Origin: an uncultured Flavobacteriales bacterium | Lineage (GTDB): Bacteria > Bacteroidota > Bacteroidia > Palsa-965 | Length of the DNA stretch: 64,000 nucleotides | Reading direction: 5' to 3' | Assembly (NCBI GenBank): GCA_903873905.1 | Contig: CAIQQJ010000106.1 | Location: 1 to 64,000 of the forward strand | Shown here: in pieces, positions 18,002 through 25,140 of the stretch | Layout: each line of letters opens with the position of its first letter | Position numbering within the stretch: position 1 is the first letter of the stretch | Notes under the pieces: generated by a model | Seen by the model: the letters and a program-made list of their open reading frames with translations, nothing else | What the model was told of the DNA's origin: nothing | Databases searched by the model: none | Translations under genes and position numbers: made by a program

Positions 18002-18328
18002 ATGATTACGGTAACTGAAAATGCCAAACAACATGCAATTAATCTCATCAAGGAGGAAAATCGCCCAGCTGATACTTTCATACGAGTTGGAGTAGATAGT
18101 GGTGGATGTTCTGGTCTTTCGTATAAACTTGAATTTGATAACGTCATCCAACCGAATGATCAGGTTTTCGAAGACAAGGGAATCAAAATAGTCGTGGACA
18201 AAAAAAGTTTTTTGTATTTGATCGGGACAGAATTGGATTATTCTGCGGGATTGAATGGAAAAGGTTTTGTGTTTGTCAATCCAAATGCATCGCGCACTTG
18301 CGGTTGTGGTGAAAGTTTTTCAGTATAA
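18002..18328 (+). CDS. sufA: Iron-sulfur cluster assembly carrier, SufA/IscA family
   Basis: A 108-residue HesB/IscA-fold protein. Three conserved cysteines that bind the cluster are present: C36 (SGGCSGLSY) and C100 and C102 (RTCGCGESF). SufA-type proteins take [Fe-S] clusters from the SufBCD scaffold and hand them to target enzymes in the cytoplasm. It is the first gene of the suf operon: sufB starts 6 bases after its stop. Promoter and palindrome candidates lie upstream at 17915-17971. Confidence 0.93.
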   Translation: MITVTENAKQHAINLIKEENRPADTFIRVGVDSGGCSGLSYKLEFDNVIQPNDQVFEDKGIKIVVDKKSFLYLIGTELDYSAGLNGKGFVFVNPNASRTCGCGESFSV

Positions 18329-18334
18329 TTTTTT

Positions 18335-19795
18335 ATGGCAGAGAAAAACGAGATTTTAGAAGAGTTCACGCAGGGCGAATACAAATACGGATTCACTTCT
18401 GACATTGACACGGAGTTTGCGCCGAAAGGTTTGAATGAGGATATCGTGCGATTCATTTCCAAGAAAAAGAATGAGCCAGAGTGGATGTTGGAATTTCGCT
18501 TGAAAGCATTTCGTCATTGGTTGAAAATGGAACATCCCGATCATTGGGCGCATGTGAATTTTCCTCCAATTGATTTTCAAGATTCTAGTTATTACGCAGC
18601 TCCGAAAAAAACAAAAGTGGTTGGAAGTTTGGACGAAGTGGATCAGGAATTACTGAAGACGTTTGAAAAACTCGGAATTTCATTGGAAGAACAAAAACGT
18701 TTGGTGGGAATGGAATCGAGAATTGCAGTGGATGCTGTCATTGATTCCGTTTCTGTAAAAACAACTTTCAAGGAAGTGCTCGCTGAAAAAGGAATTATTT
18801 TCTGCTCGTTTTCAGAAGCAGTGCAAGAGCATCCAGAACTGATTAAAAAATACATGGGATCAGTTGTTCCCTACACCGATAATTTTTACGCAACATTAAA
18901 TTCCGCAGTTTTCTCTGACGGATCTTTCTGTTACATTCCAAAAGGCGTTCGTTGTCCAATGGAATTGTCAACTTATTTCAGAATAAATTCTTCCGGCACA
19001 GGACAATTCGAAAGAACATTGATTGTTGCGGATGAGGGTGCTTATGTTTCATATCTAGAAGGTTGCACGGCACCCATGCGCGATGAAAACCAATTGCATG
19101 CAGCTATTGTTGAAATTGTAACACACAAGGATGCAGAAGTGAAATATTCAACTGTACAAAATTGGTATCCTGGAAACAAGGAAGGTATTGGAGGCATTTA
19201 CAATTTTGTAACTAAACGGGGGATTTGTTTAGGTGATAATTCAAAAATTTCCTGGACACAAGTCGAAACCGGTTCAGCGATTACCTGGAAATACCCATCG
19301 GTTATCTTAAAAGGCAACCATTCTGTTGGTGAGTTTTATTCTGTTGCTGTCACCAATAATTATCAGCAAGCCGATACGGGAACAAAAATGCTGCACATCG
19401 GAAAAAACACACGCAGCACCATTATCTCGAAAGGGATTTCAGTAGGGAAAAGCCAGAATTCCTATCGTGGTTTGGTTCGTATCAGCAAAGGCGCAACTAA
19501 CGCAAGAAATTTTTCACAATGTGATTCTCTTTTGATGGGCGATAAATGTGGCGCACACACTTTCCCTTATATTGAGATACATGATAAGTCGGCAGTTGTT
19601 GAACATGAAGCAACAACTTCAAAAATCGGTGAAGACCAGATTTTCTATTGCAAGCAACGTGGCATTGACACCGAAAAGGCAATTGGATTAATCGTGAATG
19701 GATATTGCAGGGAAGTTCTAAATCAATTGCCAATGGAATTTGCTGTGGAAGCACAGAAATTATTATCGGTAAGTTTAGAAGGTTCTGTTGGATAA
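18335..19795 (+). CDS. sufB: Fe-S cluster assembly scaffold SufB
   Basis: 486 residues, close to the usual 470-495. SufB forms the SufBC2D complex, on which new [Fe-S] clusters are built from sulfur delivered by SufS-SufE. Conserved features include [13 protein letters not shown]-type sequence ([14 protein letters not shown]), the [17 protein letters not shown] segment, the beta-helix core, and the C-terminal block [20 protein letters not shown] with the His/Glu-containing [15 protein letters not shown]. Its stop at 19793-19795 is intact, although the four-helix-bundle cassette begins only 5 bases later and separates it from sufC by 520 bases. Confidence 0.97.
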   Translation: MAEKNEILEEFTQGEYKYGFTSDIDTEFAPKGLNEDIVRFISKKKNEPEWMLEFRLKAFRHWLKMEHPDHWAHVNFPPIDFQDSSYYAAPKKTKVVGSLDEVDQELLKTFEKLGISLEEQKRLVGMESRIAVDAVIDSVSVKTTFKEVLAEKGIIFCSFSEAVQEHPELIKKYMGSVVPYTDNFYATLNSAVFSDGSFCYIPKGVRCPMELSTYFRINSSGTGQFERTLIVADEGAYVSYLEGCTAPMRDENQLHAAIVEIVTHKDAEVKYSTVQNWYPGNKEGIGGIYNFVTKRGICLGDNSKISWTQVETGSAITWKYPSVILKGNHSVGEFYSVAVTNNYQQADTGTKMLHIGKNTRSTIISKGISVGKSQNSYRGLVRISKGATNARNFSQCDSLLMGDKCGAHTFPYIEIHDKSAVVEHEATTSKIGEDQIFYCKQRGIDTEKAIGLIVNGYCREVLNQLPMEFAVEAQKLLSVSLEGSVG

Positions 19796-19800
19796 AAAGA

Positions 19801-19837
19801 GTTGGAAAGTTTGAAAGTTGCAACGTTGGAAAGTTTA
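19801..19837 (+). repeat. Left inverted repeat of the suf cassette
   Basis: Contains GTTGGAAAGTTT twice (19801-19812 and 19825-19836) around GAAAGTTGCAAC. It is an imperfect inverted match to 20272-20310, whose complement begins GTTGGAATGTTGAAATGTTT. I align roughly 30 of 36 positions, with three short gaps. Confidence 0.7.
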
Positions 19838-19849
19838 AAATAAATAAAA

Positions 19850-20313
19850 TGGGAAAGATTAATCGATTTGAAGATATCATTGCGTGGCAAAAATCTCGTG
19901 AGTTAAATAAATTTATTTACGAAGCGACTCTTAAACATCCCTTTGTAAAAGATTTTGCATTGGTTGATCAGGTTCGACGTTCCAGCATTTCCATTCTTTC
20001 AAATATTGCTGAGGGTTTTGAGCGAAAAGGAGTTCAGGAGTTTATTCAGTTTCTAAATATTGCAAAAGCATCCTGCGCAGAATTAAGAGCACAATTATAT
20101 GTTGCATCCGATTTGGAATACATATCAATAGAAAATGGGAAAGAATTAATTGAGAAGGCAACTGACATAAGTAAAATGATTAGTGGTTTAATAAAATATC
20201 TTGAAGGGAATAAATTAGATGGTCATAAATTTCATGAACCTGAGGAAGAATACGGTGACAATAAACTTGGACAACAACTTTTCAACTTTCAAACATTTCA
20301 ACATTCCAACTGA
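19850..20313 (+). CDS. Four-helix-bundle protein (23S rRNA intervening-sequence family)
   Basis: 154 residues from the ATG at 19850; an earlier ATG at 19705 lies inside sufB. The family signature is clear: FEDIIAWQKSRELNKFIYEA, QVRRSSISILSNIAEGFERK, EFIQFLNIAKASCAELRAQL and ISGLIKYLEG. Members fold as four-helix bundles, are encoded in intervening sequences of some bacterial 23S rRNA genes, and are related to the Avd protein of diversity-generating retroelements. Their function is not known. The last 15 residues (GQQLFNFQTFQHSN end) are coded by the right inverted repeat, and the stop at 20311-20313 abuts it. The gene is read with suf. A second member is at 37294-37674. Confidence 0.9.
20272..20310 (-). 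repeat. Right inverted repeat of the suf cassette
   Basis: CAACTTTCAAACATTTCAAC and the end CATTCCAAC are the inverted counterpart of 19801-19837. The repeat overlaps the last codons of the four-helix-bundle gene and ends 5 bases before sufC. Confidence 0.7.
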
Positions 20314-20315
20314 AA

Positions 20316-21071
20316 ATGATCACAATTAAAAATCTACACGCGTCAGTTGACGGAAAAGAAATCCTAAAGGGATTGAGTCTTGAAGTGAAAGACGGTGAAG
20401 TGCATGCCATCATGGGACCTAATGGTTCCGGAAAAAGCACACTCGCTTCCGTTCTTGCAGGAAAATCAGAATATGAAGTCACTGCAGGTGAAGTGATTTT
20501 CAATGGGAAAAATTTGCTTGAGCTTTCCGCTGAAGATCGTGCACGTGAAGGCGTGTTCTTGGCATTTCAATATCCTGTGGAAATTCCAGGTGTGAGCAAT
20601 ATTAATTTTCTGAAAACTTCCATCAATGAAATTCGCGCTTATAAAGGTCTTGGACCAATTGAGCCTAAAGAATTTCTCGCAATGGTAAAAGAGAAACAAA
20701 AATTGGTTGAACTCGATGGAAAATTAACAGGTCGTTCTGTGAATGAAGGATTTTCAGGTGGCGAGAAAAAAAGAAATGAGATTTTTCAAATGGCAATGCT
20801 AGAACCGAGTTTGGGAATTTTGGATGAAACCGATTCAGGGCTTGATATTGATGCGTTACGAATTGTTGCAAATGGCGTAAATAAATTACGCGACGCAAAA
20901 CGTTCTTTCATTTTAGTAACGCACTACCAACGCTTGCTCGATTATATCGTTCCTGATTTTGTTCACGTTTTGTACAATGGAAGAATTGTAAAATCGGGAA
21001 CAAAGGAATTGGCATTGGAGTTAGAAGAAAAGGGATACGATTGGTTGAAATCAGAATCTGTTGAAGCATAA
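20316..21071 (+). CDS. sufC: Fe-S cluster assembly ATPase SufC
   Basis: 251 residues. An ABC-type ATPase of the SufBC2D scaffold complex. Walker A is GPNGSGKST (34-42), the signature is SGGEKKR (147-153), Walker B is LGILDE (166-171) followed by TDSGLDIDALR, and the switch His is in LVTHYQR. It starts 2 bases after the stop of the inserted four-helix-bundle gene, and sufD starts 3 bases after it ends. If the cassette changes the message, sufC and later genes would be affected while sufA and sufB would not. Confidence 0.97.
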   Translation: MITIKNLHASVDGKEILKGLSLEVKDGEVHAIMGPNGSGKSTLASVLAGKSEYEVTAGEVIFNGKNLLELSAEDRAREGVFLAFQYPVEIPGVSNINFLKTSINEIRAYKGLGPIEPKEFLAMVKEKQKLVELDGKLTGRSVNEGFSGGEKKRNEIFQMAMLEPSLGILDETDSGLDIDALRIVANGVNKLRDAKRSFILVTHYQRLLDYIVPDFVHVLYNGRIVKSGTKELALELEEKGYDWLKSESVEA

Positions 21072-21074
21072 ATT

Positions 21075-22373
21075 ATGAACGCAACAGCAACAATTACATT
21101 TAAGGATTCTTTGCTCGCACATTTTGAGCAATCTCTTCCGTCCCTGTTCGGTGACGCGCAACTTCGTCGAAAGGCCGCTCTTTATTTTGAGGAAAAGGGA
21201 ATTCCAAATCGCAAATGGGAAGATTATAAATACATCAATCCAGAAGCAGTTCTAAAAAGTGATTTTGGTTTCCGCACGAATAGGATGCGTGAAATTACCC
21301 CACACGACATTAATGAATTCAAACTTGTAAAGGACTCGATCGTCATCGTAATTGCAAACGGAATTTATTCTGCGGAACTTTCTCCAATGAATACCTTGCC
21401 TGTTGGAATTACAATTTCGAATATTGCTGACGCTGTTGTTTCAAATGAAATTGCAAAAAAGCATTATGCAAAATACGCGAAGTTTGATGCTGATCCGTTT
21501 GTTGCCTTGAATACTGCAATGTGTGCAGGTGGTGTTTTCGTTCATGTTGCGAAAAATGTTCAGACAAAAACTCCAATTCAAATCATCCACGTTTCCAATT
21601 TCGAAACGCCTTCCATTGCTCAACCAAGAAACCTAATTGTGGTGGAAGAGTCTGCGGAAGCAATTGTGATTGAATCCTATGAAACAATTGGACCGATAAA
21701 AACTTTTCTGAATACACTTACAGAAGTTTATGTTGGGCCCAATGCAAAATTTGATCATTATCGAATTCAAACAGAAGGTGAAAATGCTTTTCAAATGAAC
21801 ACTTTGCAAGCTTCGGTTTGCGGAAATTCATTGTACAACACGTACACTTTTACTTTGGGTGGCATTTTCACCCGAAACAATCTCAACATTCTTTTCACTG
21901 AGAAAAATGGCGAGGCTCATTTGTACGGCTTGTATCCTATCACAAATTCACAAGTTGTTGACAATCACACAATCGTTGACCATGCGGTTCCGAATTGCAT
22001 GAGCAATGAATTGTACAAGGGTGTTGTGAATGAAAAAGCAAGTGCAACATTCAACGGAAAGATTTTCGTCCGTCCTGATGCGCAGAAAACAAATGCATTT
22101 CAGACCAACAGGAATATTTTGCTAAGTGATGATGCAACTGTCAATACAAAACCTCAGTTGGAAATTTATGCTGATGATGTGAAATGTTCGCATGGAACAT
22201 CAACAGGGAAAGTAAATGAAGATGCGATGTTTTATTTGCAGGCACGAGGAATTGGAAAAGAAAGTGCTCGCGCGTTACTCATTCGTGCATTCGCGGAAGA
22301 AGTGGTGGATCAAGTGAAGATTGAGGAGTTGAGAGATTACATTGACAAGAGAATTGATTCTATTTTAAAATGA
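21075..22373 (+). CDS. sufD: Fe-S cluster assembly protein SufD
   Basis: 432 residues. SufD pairs with SufB in the SufBC2D scaffold and is needed for iron entry. The N-terminal region carries GIPNRKWEDYKYINPE, and the C-terminal beta-helix block reads DDVKCSHGTSTGKVNEDAMF, with the conserved His, then YLQARGIGKESARALLIRAF. It follows sufC by 3 bases, and its TGA stop overlaps the ATG of sufS (ATGA), which points to translational coupling. Confidence 0.96.
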   Translation: MNATATITFKDSLLAHFEQSLPSLFGDAQLRRKAALYFEEKGIPNRKWEDYKYINPEAVLKSDFGFRTNRMREITPHDINEFKLVKDSIVIVIANGIYSAELSPMNTLPVGITISNIADAVVSNEIAKKHYAKYAKFDADPFVALNTAMCAGGVFVHVAKNVQTKTPIQIIHVSNFETPSIAQPRNLIVVEESAEAIVIESYETIGPIKTFLNTLTEVYVGPNAKFDHYRIQTEGENAFQMNTLQASVCGNSLYNTYTFTLGGIFTRNNLNILFTEKNGEAHLYGLYPITNSQVVDNHTIVDHAVPNCMSNELYKGVVNEKASATFNGKIFVRPDAQKTNAFQTNRNILLSDDATVNTKPQLEIYADDVKCSHGTSTGKVNEDAMFYLQARGIGKESARALLIRAFAEEVVDQVKIEELRDYIDKRIDSILK

Positions 22374-23623
22374 ACTCGCTCGTCGAAAAAGAAAACCGGA
22401 AAATGAATTACGACATCAAAAAATACCGTTCAGATTTCCCTATTCTTTCGCGTGAAGTTTATGGAAAACCTCTAGTATATTTTGACAATGGGGCAACCAC
22501 CCAAAAACCAAAATCGGTAATTGATTCCATCAGTGATTATTATTCCCGATACAACTCCAACATTCATCGCGGTGTTCATCATTTAAGTCAGAAAGCATCT
22601 TTTGCCTATGAAAATGCGCGCGCAACGGTGCAAAAACACATCAACGCAAATTCTGCAAACGAAATTATTTTCACTCGCGGCACAACGGAAAGCATTAATC
22701 TTGTTGCGTATTCCTTCTTAAGAAATCGCTTGACTCCCGGTGATGAAATTCTCATTACCGAAATGGAACATCATTCCAATATTCTTCCTTGGCAAAGTTT
22801 GTGTGAAGAAAAAGGTGCCGTTCTCCGAATTGTTCCTGTAAATGATAATGGTGAATTGGAAATTGCTTCTCTGCAAAAACTACTTTCTCCCAAAACAAAA
22901 TTTTTCGCTTTTACACATGTTTCAAACACACTCGGAACAATTAATCAAGCGAAAGAAATTATTGAACTCGCACATGCCGCAAACATCACCGTGCTCGTGG
23001 ATGGCGCGCAAGCCATTCCGCATATGCAGGTCGATGTCCAAGATTTGAATTGCGATTTTTATTGTTTCTCCGCACATAAAATTTATGGCCCAACAGGAAT
23101 TGGCGCGCTGTATGTTAAAGAAGATATTCTTAATGACATGATTCCGTATCAAACAGGAGGAGGAACCATCAAGACAGTTTCATTCGAGAAAACAGTTTAT
23201 GTTGATGGCCCTCTGAAATTTGAAGCCGGCACACCGAACATTGAGGGTGCAATTGGATTTGCAAAAGCATTGGACTATGTGAATGAAATTGGAATGGAAA
23301 ATATCGCAATGCATGAACATAAATTATTGGTGTATGCGACAGAAAAAATGAAGGCAATTCCAGCAATGAGAATCATTGGAACTGCAAAAGAAAAAGCTGG
23401 TGTAATTTCATTTGTCGTTGGAAAAATTCATCCATTCGATCTTGGAACAATTTTGGATCAACAAGGAATTGCAGTTCGCACGGGCCATCATTGCACACAA
23501 CCTTTGATGGAACGTTTCGGAGTTCCTGGAACAGTTCGCGTTTCATTCGGATTGTACAATACAAAAGAGGAAGTGGATTTATTCATTATGGCTTTGGAAA
23601 AAGCACTAAAAATGCTTTCGTAA
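22370..23623 (+). CDS. sufS: Cysteine desulfurase SufS
   Basis: 417 residues from the ATG that overlaps the sufD stop; a later ATG at 22403 (MNYDIKKYRSDF) is also possible and closer to the usual N-terminus. SufS is a PLP enzyme that takes sulfur from cysteine to form alanine and an enzyme persulfide. The PLP lysine is K237 (CFSAHKIYGPTG) and the persulfide cysteine is C375 (RTGHHCTQPLM), which places it in group II. It passes sulfur to SufE, encoded 1 base downstream. Confidence 0.96.
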   Translation: MNSLVEKENRKMNYDIKKYRSDFPILSREVYGKPLVYFDNGATTQKPKSVIDSISDYYSRYNSNIHRGVHHLSQKASFAYENARATVQKHINANSANEIIFTRGTTESINLVAYSFLRNRLTPGDEILITEMEHHSNILPWQSLCEEKGAVLRIVPVNDNGELEIASLQKLLSPKTKFFAFTHVSNTLGTINQAKEIIELAHAANITVLVDGAQAIPHMQVDVQDLNCDFYCFSAHKIYGPTGIGALYVKEDILNDMIPYQTGGGTIKTVSFEKTVYVDGPLKFEAGTPNIEGAIGFAKALDYVNEIGMENIAMHEHKLLVYATEKMKAIPAMRIIGTAKEKAGVISFVVGKIHPFDLGTILDQQGIAVRTGHHCTQPLMERFGVPGTVRVSFGLYNTKEEVDLFIMALEKALKMLS

Positions 23624-23624
23624 T

Positions 23625-24053
23625 ATGAGTATTCAGGAAATCGAGAACGAAATAGTTGAAGAGTTTTCCATGTTTGAACAATGGGATGATAAATACCAAT
23701 ATCTCATTGACATGGGAAAATCGCTGACACCCATCGAGGAAAAATATAAAACTCCTGATCGCTTAATTAAAGGTTGTCAGAGTCAGGTTTGGTTGCACAC
23801 GGAATTAACTGGCGGAAAAATTATTTTTCATGCAGACAGCGACGCCATCATTACAAAAGGAATTGTTGCATTGTTAGTTCGCGTTTTTTCAAATCACACA
23901 CCGAAAGAAATCGTCGATGCACAATTGACATTCATTAATAAGATAGGTCTTGCAGAACACCTCTCACCCACTCGCGCGAACGGATTGGTATCAATGATTA
24001 AACAAATGAAATTGGATGCATTTGCATTACAATCAAATTCAAAAATGGAATGA
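23625..24053 (+). CDS. sufE: Sulfur acceptor protein SufE
   Basis: 142 residues. SufE accepts sulfur from SufS on its conserved Cys, here C51 (RLIKGCQSQVW), and delivers it to SufB. The family pattern is complete: WDDKYQYLIDMG, the Cys loop and the final helices. Its stop overlaps the start of the DUF59 gene (ATGA at 24050), again coupled. Confidence 0.95.
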   Translation: MSIQEIENEIVEEFSMFEQWDDKYQYLIDMGKSLTPIEEKYKTPDRLIKGCQSQVWLHTELTGGKIIFHADSDAIITKGIVALLVRVFSNHTPKEIVDAQLTFINKIGLAEHLSPTRANGLVSMIKQMKLDAFALQSNSKME

Positions 24054-24388
24054 ACAACATGAACGTTAACATCGTATCCAACGATCCACAATTAACGCAA
24101 CAAGTAATTGATGCATTGAAGACTTGTTATGATCCTGAAATTCCCGTTGACATTTGGGAACTCGGATTGATTTATGAAATTGACATCAATGATGAAAAGG
24201 AAGTCAAGTTGCTCATGACTTTGACTTCTCCGAATTGTCCCGTTGCCGAATCTTTACCTGCTGATATTGCAGATAAAGTAAGAATGGTACGTGGCGTAAA
24301 ATCATGCGATATAAAACTCACCTTCACTCCACCATGGATAAAAGAGATGATGAGTGAAGTGGCACAATTGGAATTAGGGTTTATGTGA
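24050..24388 (+). CDS. DUF59/MIP18-family Fe-S assembly protein (SufT-like)
   Basis: 112 residues from the ATG overlapping sufE; a second ATG at 24059 is possible. The DUF59 core is clear: CYDPEIPVDIWELGLIYEI, TLTSPNCPVAESLPADI and LTFTPPWIKEMM. Proteins of this family assist maturation of Fe-S proteins and are regular members of suf operons in Bacteroidota and Gram-positive bacteria. The hypothetical SufT name rests on operon position. A repeat-built hairpin follows at 24392-24497 before the DUF2480 gene. Confidence 0.9.
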   Translation: MNNMNVNIVSNDPQLTQQVIDALKTCYDPEIPVDIWELGLIYEIDINDEKEVKLLMTLTSPNCPVAESLPADIADKVRMVRGVKSCDIKLTFTPPWIKEMMSEVAQLELGFM

Positions 24389-24391
24389 AAA

Positions 24392-24497
24392 AGTATTGAG
24401 TATTTAGTATTGGGTATTGAGACTGTGTGAGACAAAATATTTTTCACACACTTTCAGAATACCTTTTCTCAATACTCAATTCGCAATACTCAATACT
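24392..24497. repeat. 30-base inverted repeat of TATTGAG units between sufT-like and DUF2480 genes
   Basis: Left arm 24392-24421 (AGTATTGAGTATT ... GTATTGAG) is the inverted match of 24468-24497, with identity at 13 outer and 8 inner bases and part of the middle. A nested hairpin TGTGTGA / TCACACA lies in the loop (24424-24430 and 24444-24450). It shares its unit with the array at 4385-4433. Confidence 0.8.
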
Positions 24498-24502
24498 AGC
24501 AA

Positions 24503-25009
24503 ATGGAGGAAATCACAAACAAAGTCGCCAATAGCGGATTGATCACAATCGATCTTGGAGAATTATATCTTCCTGGCGAACGCGTGGTGATTGACATCAA
24601 GGACCAACTTTTTCAGGAATTGATTTTACGCGAAAAAGATTTTCGTGAATTTATCAAGTCGCACGATTGGTCGCAATACAAGGACAAGTATGTTGCATTA
24701 ACCTGTTCGGCAGATGCAATCATTCCGGATTGGACATGGATGTTATTGGCATCAGCATTGCAACCATTTGCAAAGAAAATTGTTTTTGGTTCAATTGAAG
24801 TTTTGGAAACTGTTTTGTTTGATGAAACACTTTTGAATTTGGATATTGAAAAATACCGCGATGCTCGAATTGTTATTAAAGGTTGTGGAGATAAACCCGT
24901 TCCAAAATCAGCTTACATCGAATTGACAAGAAAACTCCAGCCAATTGTAAAAAGTCTCATGTACGGTGAACCTTGTTCTACCGTTCCGATTTTCAAACAA
25001 GCCAAATAA
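24503..25009 (+). CDS. DUF2480 family protein
   Basis: 168 residues. The sequence matches the DUF2480 family of Bacteroidota: FDLGELYLPGER-like start (IDLGELYLPGERVVIDIKD), then DWSQYKDKYVALTCSADAII, PDWTWMLLAS, VIKGCGDKPVPKSAY and the Cys-containing end GEPCSTVPIFKQAK. The biochemical role is unknown. It regularly sits at the end of suf operons, which fits here. The three conserved cysteines (in LTCSADA, KGCGD and EPCSTV) invite a link to Fe-S or metal chemistry, but that is inference. Its last eight codons are duplicated 2980 bases downstream. Confidence 0.9.
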   Translation: MEEITNKVANSGLITIDLGELYLPGERVVIDIKDQLFQELILREKDFREFIKSHDWSQYKDKYVALTCSADAIIPDWTWMLLASALQPFAKKIVFGSIEVLETVLFDETLLNLDIEKYRDARIVIKGCGDKPVPKSAYIELTRKLQPIVKSLMYGEPCSTVPIFKQAK

Positions 25010-25140
25010 AAAACGCCCTGTATTTCTACAAGGCGTTTCTTTCAAACAACAATTTCATTTATTTCTGAACAGAAATCTTTTCAAGCTTCTGATCATTTCC
25101 TGAAGAAAGTTTCATCAAGTACATTCCTGAAGAAACATTT
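24979..25140. repeat. Direct repeat copy 1: DUF2480 3' end, terminator, T9SS tail
   Basis: 24981-25140 matches 27961-28120 with only about four differences seen by eye. It covers the last codons of DUF2480, the terminator and the C-terminal codons of the T9SS gene. Confidence 0.9.
25011..25038. terminator. Bidirectional terminator between DUF2480 and the 25059 gene
   Basis: AAACGCCCTGTA (25011-25022) pairs with TACAAGGCGTTT (25027-25038) with one C-A mismatch and a TTTC loop. A-runs and T-runs flank it, so it can serve both convergent genes. Confidence 0.85.

Larger units (their letters stand above)
19801..20310 (+). mobile_element. Four-helix-bundle cassette inserted between sufB and sufC
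   Basis: The segment begins 5 bases after the sufB stop and ends 5 bases before the sufC start. Both ends are built from GTTGGAAAGTT-like sequence in opposite orientation (left 19801-19837, right 20272-20310). It holds one gene, read in the operon direction. All other suf junctions are between -4 and +6 bases, so this gap is exceptional. I infer a mobile or once-mobile cassette; no transposase is present. A sister cassette lies at 37262-37709. Confidence 0.55.

Noticed and set aside
17815-18147. Minus-strand frame with a membrane-like end (GKFMFFMIASIMEALVF)
   Set aside because: Its first half is antisense to sufA and its start codon lies within that gene. A decayed membrane gene fragment between 17815 and 17950 is possible but not supportable.
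19705-19849. N-terminal extension of the four-helix-bundle protein into sufB
   Set aside because: It overlaps the sufB 3' end in another frame and crosses the inverted repeat; the family starts near the ATG at 19850.
19801-20310. Avd-like accessory gene of a diversity-generating retroelement
   Set aside because: No reverse transcriptase and no template/variable repeat pair are seen in the window; only the protein fold is related.
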